Source of the DNA: Rufibacter glacialis
GTDB taxonomy: Bacteria > Bacteroidota > Bacteroidia > Cytophagales > Hymenobacteraceae
Length of the DNA stretch: 64,000 nucleotides
Direction: 5' to 3'
Assembly (NCBI RefSeq): GCF_008271745.1
Contig: NZ_VKKZ01000021.1
Span: 372,001-436,000, forward strand
Positions 9,481 to 18,369 of the stretch are shown here, piece after piece (within the stretch, counting starts at the first letter, position 1; every line of letters begins with the position of its first letter). Under the pieces are notes generated by a model. The model was not told the DNA's origin. It searched no databases and was given only the letters and a program-made list of their open reading frames with translations. The translations under genes were made by a program, and so were the position numbers.

Positions 9481-10011
9481 ATGGAAGGAACCGACCGCAC
9501 CATCTGGACCATTGGCCATTCTACCCGCAGCCCCGAGGAGTTTGTGGCCGCCTTGCAGTCTTTCCACATAGAGGTGCTGGTGGATGTGCGCCGATACCCA
9601 GGCTCTAAGAAATATCCTCACTTCAATGCCTCAGCCTTGGAGACGTACCTGCCCGAAGCCAGGATAGACTATAGGCCACAGCCCGAGTTGGGCGGCCGCC
9701 GAAAGCCCAAACCGGACTCAGCCAACACTGTCTGGCGAAGTGAATCGTTCAGAGGCTACGCCGATTACTCCGAGACCCCGGCGTTTGAGGAAGGGATAGA
9801 ACGTCTGAAGGAAGTGGCCACCGATAAGCGCACGGCTTACATGTGCTCAGAGGCGGTGTGGTGGCGCTGTCACCGGGCCATCATCTCTGACTACCTGAAG
9901 GAAAGGGGCTGGACGGTGCTCCACATCATGGAGGCCGGCACCGTGAAAGAGCACCCCTTCACCGCCGCCTACCTGGAAACGCATCAAGCCGGTGGCAAGC
10001 CAGGAGAATAA
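9481..10011 (+). CDS. DUF488 domain-containing protein
   Basis: 176 residues from ATG 9481; an upstream TTG at 9451 is open but adds no family residues. The hallmarks of DUF488 are present: TIWTIGHSTRSPEEFVAAL at the start, VLVDVRRYPGSKKYPHFN, FRGYADY, and the Cys-containing YMCSEAVWWRCHRAIISDYL. The family is widespread, with conserved Cys, His and Arg residues suggesting a small enzyme, but the reaction is unknown. Next gene follows after 150 bases on the same strand. Confidence 0.88.
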   Translation: MEGTDRTIWTIGHSTRSPEEFVAALQSFHIEVLVDVRRYPGSKKYPHFNASALETYLPEARIDYRPQPELGGRRKPKPDSANTVWRSESFRGYADYSETPAFEEGIERLKEVATDKRTAYMCSEAVWWRCHRAIISDYLKERGWTVLHIMEAGTVKEHPFTAAYLETHQAGGKPGE

Positions 10012-10161
10012 GGACCTTTCTTCTCACAGGCCTCTTTTGCCAGGCAACCCAACCTGCTTTCCCTTTATGCTTTCAGGAAGTTTTTGCGGAATCTGCCGTA
10101 AATCAGGGCAGACGGGTGTGCCGCCAATTGCGTAGTTTTGCGTTCCCTAGCCCCACCTACT

Positions 10162-11328
10162 ATGCACTTGATAGAAGTTAACAACGCGGCCACCGTCAAA
10201 GCCTTCCTGGACCTTCCTTCTACTATCTACCAGGACCACCCTAACTGGATTCGGCCCCTGGACAAGGACATTGAACAGGTCTTTGACCCTAAGCAAAACC
10301 CCAACTTTCAAAACGGCACCGCCATCCGCTGGATTCTGCAGAACGCCCAGGGGCAGACCATCGGCCGCGTGGCCGCCTTCGTGAACAACAAGACCAAAGA
10401 CGCGTCTGAGTACGTGACCGGGGGCATGGGCTTTTTTGAGTGTGTGGAAGACCAAGCGGCGGCCAATACCCTGTTCACCGCCTGCCAGGATTGGTTGGCC
10501 GCGCAGGGCATGGAAGCCATGGACGGACCTATCAACTTTGGGGAGCGGGACCGGTGGTGGGGACTGCTGGTGCAGGGGTTCACGGAACCTAACTTCGGGA
10601 TGTTCTACCACCCGCCCTATTACCAGCAGCTGTTTGAGAGCTTTGGGTTTCAGGTGTATTTCAAGCAATACACCTACTACATGGACACGCACGCGCGGTT
10701 CGGGGACAAGGTCTACCAACGCTCAGAGGCACTGGACGCTACCCCGGGCTACAGTTTCGGGCATCCTTCCAAGAACAACCTGGAGAAACTGGCGCAGGAT
10801 TTCCTGGAGGTCTACAACAAGGCCTGGTCGGGGCACTCGGGTATCAACGAGATGACGCTGGAGAAAGCCATGAAGATGGTGAAGAGCATGAAACCCGTGA
10901 TGGTGGAGCAGCTCATCAACTTCGTGTACTTTGAGGGCAAGCCCATCGCCTTCTTCATCATGCTACCGGAGCTGAACCAGATTTTCAAGCACCTGAACGG
11001 CAAGTTCAACCTGCCCGCCAAGCTCAAATTCCTCTACCACCGCTGGCGTTACAACAAACGCACCGACAAGAAGGTGTTTGGGGTCATTTTTGGGGTGGTT
11101 CCTGAGTTTCAGGCCAAAGGCGTGGATTCCTACCTCATCTGCCACGCGCAGGCGCCCCTGAACGCCTACGGAGCCCGCGAGATTGAGATGAACTGGGTAG
11201 GGGATTTCAACCCCAAGATGATGCTGGTGACCCGGGGCCTGGGTGCCCGCATCTACAAGACCCACGTTACCTACCGCAAGATTTTCGACCCGGCTAAACC
11301 GTTCACGCGCTACCCGATTATCAAATAA
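10162..11328 (+). CDS. GNAT-fold N-acetyltransferase-like protein (YghO type)
   Basis: 388 residues from ATG 10162 (a TTG 24 bases upstream is also open). The sequence resembles long bacterial GNAT-like proteins: DHPNWIRPLDKDIEQVFDP near the start, MDGPINFGERDRWWGLLV near 125, and an acetyltransferase-like second half with VFGVIFGVVPEFQAKGVDSY near 310. These proteins have a tandem or extended GNAT fold; the substrate is unknown. The gene ends 16 bases before a copy of the dispersed palindrome. Confidence 0.75.
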   Translation: MHLIEVNNAATVKAFLDLPSTIYQDHPNWIRPLDKDIEQVFDPKQNPNFQNGTAIRWILQNAQGQTIGRVAAFVNNKTKDASEYVTGGMGFFECVEDQAAANTLFTACQDWLAAQGMEAMDGPINFGERDRWWGLLVQGFTEPNFGMFYHPPYYQQLFESFGFQVYFKQYTYYMDTHARFGDKVYQRSEALDATPGYSFGHPSKNNLEKLAQDFLEVYNKAWSGHSGINEMTLEKAMKMVKSMKPVMVEQLINFVYFEGKPIAFFIMLPELNQIFKHLNGKFNLPAKLKFLYHRWRYNKRTDKKVFGVIFGVVPEFQAKGVDSYLICHAQAPLNAYGAREIEMNWVGDFNPKMMLVTRGLGARIYKTHVTYRKIFDPAKPFTRYPIIK

Positions 11329-11344
11329 GCTTTGCTGTTTTAGT

Positions 11345-11375
11345 AGGGCTGATTTCTGAAAAACAGCCTTAGAAT
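11345..11375. repeat. Dispersed ~36-bp palindrome, copy
   Basis: GGGCTGATTTCTGAAAAACA then GCC forms inverted GGCTG/CAGCC arms with a TTTC-GAAA core. A GTTTTAG lies just upstream as outer arm. It begins 16 bases after the GNAT gene and may act as a 3'-end hairpin. Confidence 0.6.
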
Positions 11376-11460
11376 GCAATAGCCCCTATAGAATTGGGTT
11401 TTTGGTGAGCAGGAACGGCAAAAGATGCTTTGGATTGCGCAGGTTCAGCATCGCTTAAGA

Positions 11461-11947
11461 CATGGTGCATGCCTTTTGCCATGGCTGGCGTAGCGACTGC
11501 TTATGGCAAGGGCCCTTATGCTACTCCGTTGCATAGCTGCCCTTCGTGCGCTCACGGCCGCGAGGCCCCGTCTTCCCCTCTCGCACTGCCCTTTCGGCCT
11601 GAGCTGTCTGTTCCGCTCAGTGATCGTCTATCCAGGGCCAAAAGCGAGGCGCGCTCGGGAAAGACTGGAACTGGGGAAAGTTAGTAAAGGCGGTAAGGAG
11701 AACCCTGTAGAGACAACGGCACCGCCTTGTCTCCCACGCATTCCTTTCTTTTGCCCCTACGCATTCATTCGTTGTCTCCTACGCTTTCCTTTCTATTGCT
11801 CCTTGGCATTCCAGATACTCCCTCTTTGAAGGAGGCAAAGGGGGATGTTTACACCTTACGAGTACTTCTTCCCTTGGCTGTTCCCAGGCTTCATACCGCC
11901 CGCTCAAAAGACCTTGTAGTGTCTGCAAGACCTGCGAGTGTCTGTGC
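11461..11947 (+). repeat. ~0.5-kb mosaic dispersed repeat, copy 1
   Basis: Nearly the same sequence occurs in opposite orientation at 51588-52090. The best conserved core (about 11530-11745) includes CGTGCGCTCACGGCCGCGAG and GAGAACCCTGTAGAGACAAC. After it come degenerate pyrimidine-rich tandem units of the form CTCCTTGGCATTCC, then the hairpin module at 11909-11943. Open frames in the two copies share a peptide (CAHGREAPSSPLALPFRPEL), but the shared frame starts differently and is probably not coding. No transposase is present. Confidence 0.75.
11909..11943. repeat. AGAC-CTCGTAG hairpin module, copy 1
   Basis: AGAC-CTTGTAG and CTGCGAG-T-GTCT form inverted arms with one wobble pair (T-G) and a 12-base loop. 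Two further copies lie at 17773-17807 and 51591-51624; this one is in reversed orientation relative to them. Confidence 0.6.
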
Positions 11948-12064
11948 CAATATCGTTTCAAGCCTATTTTCCCGAAACCACCGCTAAAACAAAGCCGTCT
12001 TTCCTCGCTCAGCACTTTTTAAAGGGCTGGAAAGAGAGTAATGTGGAAAAAATCTCCTAAAAGG

Positions 12065-12091
12065 AATGTTCTGAAAAAGTAAGCCAGAAAC
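12065..12091. repeat. Weak copy of the dispersed palindrome
   Basis: AATGTTCTGAAAAAGTAAGC then CAGAAAC keeps the TTC-GAAA core and the trailing GCCnGAAAC but lacks a good left arm. It sits directly after the coaE stop codon. Confidence 0.3.
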
Positions 12092-12092
12092 G

Positions 12093-12701
12093 TTAAGAAG
12101 CGTCTTTCTCTGAAGCCAACCTCAGGAAAGTCTCATGCAGTTTTACCACCTGGGGCAGCACCAACTGGGCATCATCGTTGTACAAAACGAACTGGGACCG
12201 GTGCACTCGCTCTTCTTCGGGCAGTTGCTTGGCCATGATGGCCTCCACCTCGGCAGGGGTGCGGTGAGGGTCGCGTTGCAGGGTGCGGGTCTGGCGCAGG
12301 GCTTGGGGAGCAGAGACGGTGAGCACGTGGTCTACCTGGGTATAGGCTGAAGACTCAAACATGAGGGCTGCCTCTTTCAAGATATAAGGGGTCTGTTGCT
12401 GCGCCACCCATTGGTAAAAGTCTTTGCGTACCTGCGGGTGCACCAGGCCGTTGAGTTTGGCCAGTTCTTGGGCGTTGTGGAACACTTTCTGGCTGAGGTA
12501 GGTGCGGTTCAGGTGCTGCTGGGCATCAAACGTCTCCAGCCCGAACGCCGTGATGAGCTGGGCCCGTAGTTCTGGATCATGGTTCATCACCCACTTGGCG
12601 CGGCTGTCAGAGTCATACACGGGCACGCCTAGCAGTTGGAAGCATTTGCAGACAATGCTTTTGCCAGATCCAATTCCGCCGGTGATCCCTATTTTGAGCA
12701 T
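12093..12701 (-). CDS. coaE: Dephospho-CoA kinase
   Basis: 202 residues. CoaE phosphorylates dephospho-CoA with ATP, the last step of coenzyme A synthesis in the cytoplasm. The P-loop GITGGIGSGKS begins at residue 5, followed by the VYDSDSRAKWVMN substrate region (Asp-Ser-Asp) near residue 28, and HPQVRKDF and LTVSAPQALRQTRTLQRD further on, all as in the family. Length is typical. It is the last gene of the minus-strand block nusB…yajC-ybbR-coaE; its ATG lies three bases after the ybbR stop, so the two are translated from one message. Confidence 0.95.
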   Translation of the reverse strand: MLKIGITGGIGSGKSIVCKCFQLLGVPVYDSDSRAKWVMNHDPELRAQLITAFGLETFDAQQHLNRTYLSQKVFHNAQELAKLNGLVHPQVRKDFYQWVAQQQTPYILKEAALMFESSAYTQVDHVLTVSAPQALRQTRTLQRDPHRTPAEVEAIMAKQLPEEERVHRSQFVLYNDDAQLVLPQVVKLHETFLRLASEKDAS

Positions 12702-12704
12702 ATG

Positions 12705-13685
12705 TTATTGGGGAGCCAGGGAGATCTTCACCTTGCCGGGCAGCACCGCCACCTGTCTGGTATGGGGCGACTTCTGCAGCACCGTAGGCACAATGGTGGA
12801 ATCTGCTGAATTGAATTTCAGGAAATCCAGGGCCACCTGGAACAGGTCGGGCTGGAGCAGGTCACGGTTCTGGGGCAGGTACGAATACTGGAGCACCACA
12901 GGCCCGTTCACCAGCTTTAACCGGTATCCGGCGGGGAAGTTCTGCAGAATGGGCTGCATGGGTATCTCCTTCCGCTCCAGGGCGGTGACTTTGAACTCCA
13001 CTTCTGCCTCGCTCACGTCTGCCTTCACCAAAGAAGTGAAGTCATGGATAAGCAGCACCTCTCCTTTGAAAGGGGCCGTCAGGCTTTGGTCAGGCGGGGA
13101 TAACAGGAAAGGGTTGGGGAATTGGTCCAGGATCAGTTTAGGCCCGGTAAAGGTCACCGAATCTGGCCGTATCTTGACTGCCCCCGTGAAGGCGTGGCCC
13201 GGGGCAACGTTTATTTGTGTGGTATCAATGGCCAACGGGAACCTGCGGGTCACCAGTTGGTCAAAGTCAAAGCTGATGGTGTCGGTAACCACGAAGTTCA
13301 GGTTCAGGCCGTCTAACACGTTAGAGATGGCCGGCCGCAGCACATGCCCCGGCAACCGTTTAATAGTGGGCAGGTTCCGGAAAGTGATCTCGGCTGGCTT
13401 TACATTGAACATCAGGCTCTTCCTAAGCAGCTTCCATCCTTTCCCGGTCACGTTGATGACCACCTCTTCCGGCAAGGGCTTTACCGGCAACAGCGCTTTG
13501 GGGTCATATTTGAATTGGATGGGGTAAGAAACCTGCGTGGTATAGCTCTTGTTCAGGGCGTTCAGGAGCCAGAAAGTAGCCGCCGTCAAAAAACAAAGCA
13601 ACACCACCCTCCAGTACTGTTTCTGCTTGGGCGAAAAAGGCCTCAGTAACCAGAGGAGGGCGTGCTTTGTTCTGTTGAATGGCAA
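12705..13685 (-). CDS. YbbR/CdaR-like domain protein
   Basis: 326 residues. One membrane helix near the N-terminus (VVLLCFLTAATFWLLNAL, about 26-43) is followed by an extracytoplasmic part made of YbbR-like beta repeats (for example VTGKGWKLLRKSL and PDSVTFTGPKLILDQ). YbbR proteins in Firmicutes (CdaR) regulate the diadenylate cyclase CdaA; in Bacteroidota this gene is regularly placed between yajC and coaE as here, and its role there is unclear. There is no diadenylate cyclase gene in the window. Confidence 0.8.
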   Translation of the reverse strand: MPFNRTKHALLWLLRPFSPKQKQYWRVVLLCFLTAATFWLLNALNKSYTTQVSYPIQFKYDPKALLPVKPLPEEVVINVTGKGWKLLRKSLMFNVKPAEITFRNLPTIKRLPGHVLRPAISNVLDGLNLNFVVTDTISFDFDQLVTRRFPLAIDTTQINVAPGHAFTGAVKIRPDSVTFTGPKLILDQFPNPFLLSPPDQSLTAPFKGEVLLIHDFTSLVKADVSEAEVEFKVTALERKEIPMQPILQNFPAGYRLKLVNGPVVLQYSYLPQNRDLLQPDLFQVALDFLKFNSADSTIVPTVLQKSPHTRQVAVLPGKVKISLAPQ

Positions 13686-13692
13686 GGGCGGT

Positions 13693-14022
13693 TTACGCGT
13701 TAGTAGGTTCTGTGTTGGCGTTCACCCGCGAGGTAGCTTCCACGGCAATGGCTACTTTGTCAAATTTCAGCTTGATGCCTTTGTCAACCTCAATCCAGAC
13801 GGTATCATCATCAATGCTGAGCAGGCGGCCGTGCAGCCCCCCAATGGTGACCACGTTCATGCCCCGCTTCAGCTCTTCACGGAACTTCTTCTGGTCTTTG
13901 GCTTTTTTCTGCTGCGGGCGCACCATGAAAAAGTAGAACACCAGAATGATCAATCCAATGAACAGGAAGTTGGAATACAGGTTGGCCCCTTCTGGGGTGG
14001 CTTGCAATAAGATGGTTAGCAT
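13693..14022 (-). CDS. yajC: Preprotein translocase accessory subunit YajC
   Basis: 109 residues. One membrane helix ([17 protein letters not shown], about 18-34) followed by the signature [20 protein letters not shown] and the small beta domain ([20 protein letters not shown]). YajC associates with SecDF-SecYEG and AcrB. The gap to ybbR is seven bases and to the DUF1573 gene 14 bases, supporting one operon. Confidence 0.95.
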   Translation of the reverse strand: MLTILLQATPEGANLYSNFLFIGLIILVFYFFMVRPQQKKAKDQKKFREELKRGMNVVTIGGLHGRLLSIDDDTVWIEVDKGIKLKFDKVAIAVEATSRVNANTEPTNA

Positions 14023-14036
14023 AAAGGGTTCTTAGA

Positions 14037-14582
14037 TTATAAACGTACAGGTCCGTTGGCTCCTGCCTGGGGCACTGCGCCGATGACGTTGGTTTTGATG
14101 GTCAACTGGTTAACCTGCGGGTCAGTATTAGCCGTGATGGTGATTTGCTTGGACTGCTGGCCAGATCTGCCGGCCGGGTCATACTCCACCTTTATGGTGC
14201 CGGTTTTGCCGGGGGCAATAGGCTCCTTGGGCCACTCTGGCACGGTACAGCCACAGGTGGCGGTCGCGCTCTCAATCACCAGCGGGGCCTGCCCGGTGTT
14301 GGTGAAGGTGAACGTGTGGGTTACCTTTTTGTCCTGCTTGATGTCGCCGAAATCAAACTCGGTTTCCTTGAAGGTCATGGCTGGCTTAGGGCCGGTGGGG
14401 TTCACTTCTTCCTGGCCGGCTACATTAGGGTTGGTGGCCGGATCGTTGGCGGCTATGGCACTTCCTTCAGAAGCATTCTGCGCCGTTACGGTAGCGGTTT
14501 CTTCGGTGGAGGCTTTTTTCTCGCAGCTGATAGTCCAGAGACCACCTGCCAGGAGCAATGCGATTACAAATTGCTTTTTCAT
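14037..14582 (-). CDS. DUF1573 domain lipoprotein
   Basis: 181 residues. The signal sequence ends [12 protein letters not shown], an acceptable lipobox (Cys20), followed by a low-complexity linker and a DUF1573 immunoglobulin-like domain ([50 protein letters not shown]). The fold is ASPM-SPD-2-Hydin-like and the protein is probably periplasmic or on the outer membrane. Function unknown. Its position just before yajC is conserved in Bacteroidota. Confidence 0.9.
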   Translation of the reverse strand: MKKQFVIALLLAGGLWTISCEKKASTEETATVTAQNASEGSAIAANDPATNPNVAGQEEVNPTGPKPAMTFKETEFDFGDIKQDKKVTHTFTFTNTGQAPLVIESATATCGCTVPEWPKEPIAPGKTGTIKVEYDPAGRSGQQSKQITITANTDPQVNQLTIKTNVIGAVPQAGANGPVRL

Positions 14583-14612
14583 AAGGGGTTACCTACGTAA
14601 GAATAGGACAAG

Positions 14613-15617
14613 TTACAAATTAGAAATGATATGCTGGGCAAATTCTGAGGTAGAGGCGGTGCCTCCCAGGTCACGGGTGCAGCAGTTTTTATCCAGCAGG
14701 GTCTTCTCCAGGGCGTTTTCAATCTGCCTGGCCTTGTCGTGCAAGCCCATGTGCTCCAGCATCATCAAGGCAGAGCGCAGCAAAGCGGTGGGGTTCGCCA
14801 ATCCTTGGCCCGCAATGTCTGGGGCCGAGCCGTGCACGGCTTCAAAGATGGCCATGTCATCCCCAATATTGGCACCGGCCACTACGCCTAGACCGCCTAC
14901 TAAACCGGCGCACAGGTCAGAGAGGATATCCCCGAACAGGTTGGTGGTCACCACCACGTCAAACTGCTCTGGCTTGCTCACCAGCTGCATGCACATGTTG
15001 TCAATGATCTTGTCATCCCACACCACGTTGGGGAATTCCTTAGACACCTGCGCGGCGGCTTCCAGGAAAATACGGCCCGCTGATTTCAGGATGTTGGCTT
15101 TATGGGCCACCGTCACCTTCTTGCGGTTGTGTTTCTCTGCGAACTGGAACGCGGCTCTGATGATTTTGTAAGAACCCTGCACGGTCACCCGGGCAATGGA
15201 GTCAGAGATACCTAGGCGCTCGTCAAACGTCTCCAGGCCGGCGTACAACCCTTCGGTGTTCTCGCGGAACAGCACCAGGTCTACGTTCTCAAAGCGGGTT
15301 TTCACGCCTGCCGTGGTCTTGGCCGGGCGCACATTGGAATACAGATCGAATTTCTGGCGCAGCTGCACGTTGACGCTCTTGAAGCCCTTGCCCACCGGGG
15401 TGGTGATGGGGCCTTTCAGTGCGATTTTGTTTCGTTCTAAAGAGTCAATAAGGCGTTGGGGAATCAACTCCCCCATGGCGTCAAACGTGGTTTGTCCGGC
15501 GTTTTCTTCTTCCCAGGTAAGGGGCACTTGTGCGGCTGCAAAGATCGCCTTCACGGCTTCTGTGATCTCAGGACCTATCCCGTCGCCGGGAATAAGGGTA
15601 ACGGTTGTCATGGTCAA
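14613..15617 (-). CDS. icd: NAD-dependent isocitrate dehydrogenase (isopropylmalate dehydrogenase superfamily)
   Basis: 334 residues. It has the decarboxylating dehydrogenase pattern: [17 protein letters not shown] at the start, the substrate loop around [27 protein letters not shown], the metal-binding [17 protein letters not shown], and the cofactor region [20 protein letters not shown]. The dinucleotide-binding residues look like the NAD-type short isocitrate dehydrogenases rather than the 740-residue NADP enzyme. It would make 2-oxoglutarate in the TCA cycle. A role as 3-isopropylmalate or homoisocitrate dehydrogenase cannot be fully excluded by eye, but no leuCD neighbours are present. 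Met1 or Met3 could be the start. Confidence 0.85.
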   Translation of the reverse strand: MTMTTVTLIPGDGIGPEITEAVKAIFAAAQVPLTWEEENAGQTTFDAMGELIPQRLIDSLERNKIALKGPITTPVGKGFKSVNVQLRQKFDLYSNVRPAKTTAGVKTRFENVDLVLFRENTEGLYAGLETFDERLGISDSIARVTVQGSYKIIRAAFQFAEKHNRKKVTVAHKANILKSAGRIFLEAAAQVSKEFPNVVWDDKIIDNMCMQLVSKPEQFDVVVTTNLFGDILSDLCAGLVGGLGVVAGANIGDDMAIFEAVHGSAPDIAGQGLANPTALLRSALMMLEHMGLHDKARQIENALEKTLLDKNCCTRDLGGTASTSEFAQHIISNL

Positions 15618-15622
15618 GGGGC

Positions 15623-15928
15623 TTATATTTCCTTCTTACTGTTTATTTCGTTAATAAGCGTATCTACGTCCATCAGCAGACGCTCCGCCTTGTCACGGGC
15701 ATCTTTGATGACGCGCTGCCCTTCGGTTTTGGCGGCAGAACCTTGCTCTTCTCTTCCAGCAATCAGGTCATTGGAAAGCTCCAAAAGTCTGGCGCGGTAT
15801 TTCTCTAATTGAAAGCTCAGTTTGTCACGGGTTTCCCGGCCTTTCTCCGGCGCAAACAAAATACCCAGCACCGCACCTGTGGCGATACCGGTGGAAAAGG
15901 CAAGGATAGCATTGGTTTTTTTGCCCAT
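15623..15928 (-). CDS. YtxH domain protein
   Basis: 101 residues from ATG 15928 (MGKKTNAILAFSTG…). One helix, STGIATGAVLGILFAPEKG, carries the YtxH signature and is followed by RETRDKLSFQLEKYRARL and a helical tail. YtxH-like proteins are small membrane or stress-associated proteins without a known activity. It overlaps no neighbour and stops five bases before the isocitrate dehydrogenase gene, so the two may share a message. The upstream open frame to 16006 has no family residues. Confidence 0.85.
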   Translation of the reverse strand: MGKKTNAILAFSTGIATGAVLGILFAPEKGRETRDKLSFQLEKYRARLLELSNDLIAGREEQGSAAKTEGQRVIKDARDKAERLLMDVDTLINEINSKKEI

Positions 15929-16068
15929 AGTTTTAGGTTGTGATAAGTATATAAGACACAAGTAGCAAGATGGCAGGCGCAAGACGTTCTCCCGGGCCTT
16001 CTGCATCGGTACTCAGGAAAAGCCGCGGCGCTTACGGTGCCAGGGCTTCTTCTGTCAGTTTCTGTTTC

Positions 16069-16100
16069 AGGGGTAGTTTCATAAAAACACGCCTGAAACC
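16069..16100. repeat. Dispersed ~36-bp palindrome, copy
   Basis: AGGGGTAGTTTCATAAAAAC then ACGCCTGAAACC, with a preceding GTTTC, gives outer arms GTTTCAGG/CCTGAAAC around a TTTC-AAAA core. It lies between nusB and the YtxH gene. Confidence 0.55.
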
Positions 16101-16148
16101 GGGGCACTGATAGCCCTTCTTACTCATACGAACGAAAACCTGCCGGGA

Positions 16149-17321
16149 TTATTTGTTGTCCAGCAACCCTCTACCAGATTTCCGGATGGCACCGCTCGCG
16201 ATCAGATCCTGCGACAACTTGTCTAACACCCCGTTGATGAACTGCTTGCTTTTGGGCGTGCTGTACACCTTGGAGATGTCAATGTACTCATTGATAGACA
16301 CCTTCACGGGAATGCTTCTGAAAATGTGCATCTCGCAGAGAGCCATCTTCAGGATGATCTTGTCCATGAGGGCTACCCGCTCCACGTCCCAGTTCTGCAC
16401 GCTTTCGGCGATCATGACCTCGTATTTCTCGTCGTCTTTCAGGGTCTCGTAATAGAGTTCCTCAAAGAACGCCTTGTCGTCATCCCAGCTGGCAGACAGA
16501 TCTAACAGGGCCAGGTGCTCATCGGTGTTCTCCTCCAGCATCTTGATGGACTTGTTCACCAGGTTCTTCACCACAGACTTGTTCTCTACCCAGTTCAGGT
16601 CTTTCTCCTCAAACAGGGTCTGCAGGTTCTCGTCCTTAAAGATAACGTTTTTGAAGATATGTTTGAGCAATTCATGGTCTTGCTCATAGGTAGGCTCTAC
16701 TAGTTCCAGATAGGCCAGCACTTCCTCGTCTTTCTTGAGGTTGTTGCGGTAGATCTTCTGGATCACCTCCATGTCTCCGGCCCAGCTCAGGTTTCTGCGG
16801 ATCACGCGCTGCTCCAGGAACTTGTTGGCCAGCAGTTTCTGCAAGGCTTTGTTCTCTAGCAGTTTGCGCAGGTTCACGTCTTTCCGCTCTGTAAACCGGG
16901 TGGCGGCTTTCTGCTCTTCGCTGTCAATCTGGTGCAACAGTTCCTGGGCTACCAACAGCGTAAGCAGGTACCGGTCATAGATTTCCTCAGCGGCGGCCAG
17001 CATCTGGTTCCCGAAGAATTTTAAGTCTTTCTTGAGGGAGTTCTGGTAGAAGTTCACGGCCGCCTGGGTGGCGTCTAAGATCTCCCGATCTTTTTCCTCG
17101 GTGTCAAATTTGCGGGTTTTGTACCACTCTTTGAACAGCAGACTGGCAATCTGCTTCTGCCCTTCCAGCTTTCTGCGGTCCTGGGCCTCAATGGCCATCA
17201 GGTCTGGGGCGAATCTGTCCGCAATCAAATCCAGGGCCAACTGGTAGTCTGACCCTTCTGCCTGCACGTAGGCATAGATGGCTTGCATCGCTTTGATTCG
17301 GAGTATTCTGCGGTTGAGCAT
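16149..17321 (-). CDS. nusB: Transcription antitermination factor NusB (long Bacteroidota form)
   Basis: 390 residues, more than twice the E. coli protein, as usual in Cytophagales. The N-terminus MLNRRILRIKAMQAIYAYVQ and the C-terminal helices (ALMDKIILKMALCEMHIFRS, VSINEYIDISKVYSTPKSKQ, FINGVLDKL) are the NusB RNA/S10-binding fold; the middle ~200 residues are an extra helical insert. NusB acts with NusE/S10 on boxA RNA in rRNA antitermination. First gene of the minus-strand block leading to coaE, although repeats between it and YtxH suggest possible separate transcription. Confidence 0.93.
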   Translation of the reverse strand: MLNRRILRIKAMQAIYAYVQAEGSDYQLALDLIADRFAPDLMAIEAQDRRKLEGQKQIASLLFKEWYKTRKFDTEEKDREILDATQAAVNFYQNSLKKDLKFFGNQMLAAAEEIYDRYLLTLLVAQELLHQIDSEEQKAATRFTERKDVNLRKLLENKALQKLLANKFLEQRVIRRNLSWAGDMEVIQKIYRNNLKKDEEVLAYLELVEPTYEQDHELLKHIFKNVIFKDENLQTLFEEKDLNWVENKSVVKNLVNKSIKMLEENTDEHLALLDLSASWDDDKAFFEELYYETLKDDEKYEVMIAESVQNWDVERVALMDKIILKMALCEMHIFRSIPVKVSINEYIDISKVYSTPKSKQFINGVLDKLSQDLIASGAIRKSGRGLLDNK

Positions 17322-17527
17322 GATAATAAGGAAAGAACGTGGTGAACGTGAAAAATACGGTAAAAGTTGGCGTTTGAAGCGGCGGCGTTACAGGCTGTAC
17401 GGCCTTACCCCCTATTCAGCCGCAAAGGTCCGAACTTGTAGAGGAAGAAACAAACGGTCCTTCTTTTTAATTTCCAGTTCCAAAGCGTCCCAACTACGCC
17501 AGCGTTGGCAGGAAACGACTTGTGTTT

Positions 17528-17560
17528 AGAGCCTGTTTTGCGGAAAACAGCAGAGAAAAT
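17528..17560. repeat. Dispersed ~36-bp palindrome, copy
   Basis: GAGCCTGTTTTGCGGAAAAC then AGCAG: GTTTT and GAAAAC inner arms are intact, the outer right arm is degenerate. Confidence 0.5.
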
Positions 17561-17772
17561 CCGGGGCACTCCTACACCGTTCCCTTTTGCCTTTTGCTCC
17601 CTGGCGGACACTGACCAACTGGCGCGAGACTATGGTCTCGTGCCCAAGGATGAAACGAGTCTCCAGACTCGCCGGGAACCACCGGCAGGTATTTTGTTCC
17701 GCAGATGGCTGGGGGTTGGGTTCTGCTCTTCTATGCACGAATTGGCTTCCTGTGATTGGAAGGAAGGACCAT

Positions 17773-17807
17773 AGACACTCGTAGGAGCTCCGCACACTAC
17801 GAGGTCT
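17773..17807. repeat. AGAC-CTCGTAG hairpin module, copy 2
   Basis: AGAC-A-CTCGTAG and CTACGAG-GTCT pair perfectly over 11 positions with a single unpaired A and a 12-base loop. Same module as 11909-11943 and 51591-51624. Confidence 0.65.
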
Positions 17808-17903
17808 TTTGAGCGGACAAGGTTGTAATGACAAGCCTCCTTTTACCGCAGGGTTGATTCATTCCCGAGTTTGCTTGATGTTACGTTAGCCAAATTCGGT
17901 TTA

Positions 17904-17997
17904 GGGCTTTCGCCTCACGGAAGTTTAAAACTTCCGATCATTTTAGGTCCAAGTTGAAAACTTGAACCATGTTTATTGGTGAATGAATCAGCCCTAT
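17904..17997 (+). repeat. ~95-bp repeat with two CAAGTT-type palindromes, copy A
   Basis: It contains CGGAAGTTTAAAACTTCCG (17918-17936) and CAAGTTGAAAACTTG (17950-17964), centres 30 bases apart. The surrounding sequence (…CTCACGGAAG… to …CAGCCCTA) is repeated at 38618-38720 with changes. Confidence 0.6.
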
Positions 17998-18129
17998 CCT
18001 GAGCTGTAGGAGGGCGCTCAGACGGGTGGGTTGTGAAAGCGGTCATGGAGTAAGCCATGCATGGTTTCGCTGCTGACGCAGCGAAGGGAGTCAGGAGACT
18101 CCCCATCATCTGGAGGCACGAGTCTGGAG

Positions 18130-18262
18130 ACTCGCGCCAGAGCGAACAATGCGCCAGAAAAATATGCAGCAGAGGAGGACTCGCGCCAGAGGAAATATCG
18201 CACCAGAGCAGGACCCGCATCAGAGGAGGTATGCTACCAGAGAAGATTCCTTACCAGAGGAA
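18130..18262 (+). repeat. Degenerate short tandem array (unit ~17-24 bases)
   Basis: Units built around the phrase CGCCAGAG or ACCAGAG recur seven times: CGCGCCAGAG, TGCGCCAGAA, CGCGCCAGAGG, CGCACCAGAG, CGCATCAGAGG, GCTACCAGAG, TTACCAGAGG. Spacing is irregular. No protein-coding reason is apparent. Confidence 0.45.
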
Positions 18263-18369
18263 ATCCCTAAATAGAAAATACCCTAAAACGAGAATGCGTT
18301 CCCGGCCCAGCTCCGAAGAACCAGACCGACAACGCATTCACTGCCCTTGTTCCTTTGGGGGGAAGGGGA

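Larger units (their letters stand above)
17322..18369. other. Repeat-rich intergenic region
   Basis: About 1 kb without a gene between nusB and leucine dehydrogenase. It holds a dispersed palindrome (17528-17560), several short palindromes (CGAGACTATGGTCTCG, GAGTCTCCAGACTC, GAGTCTGGAGACTC), the hairpin module at 17773-17807, a CAAGTT-type palindrome pair (17918-17964), a TTCGCTGC-TGAC-GCAGCGAA hairpin at 18066-18085 and a degenerate tandem array (18130-18262). It reads as a landing place for small repeats. Confidence 0.65.

Noticed and set aside
11430-11684. Open frame in repeat copy 1 sharing a peptide with repeat copy 2
   Set aside because: The shared stretch is high-GC and open in several frames; starts and ends differ between copies. 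Treated as non-coding repeat until codon-level conservation is shown.
17322-18369. CRISPR-like array
   Set aside because: Repeated units are irregular in length and sequence, without uniform spacers, and there are no cas genes.
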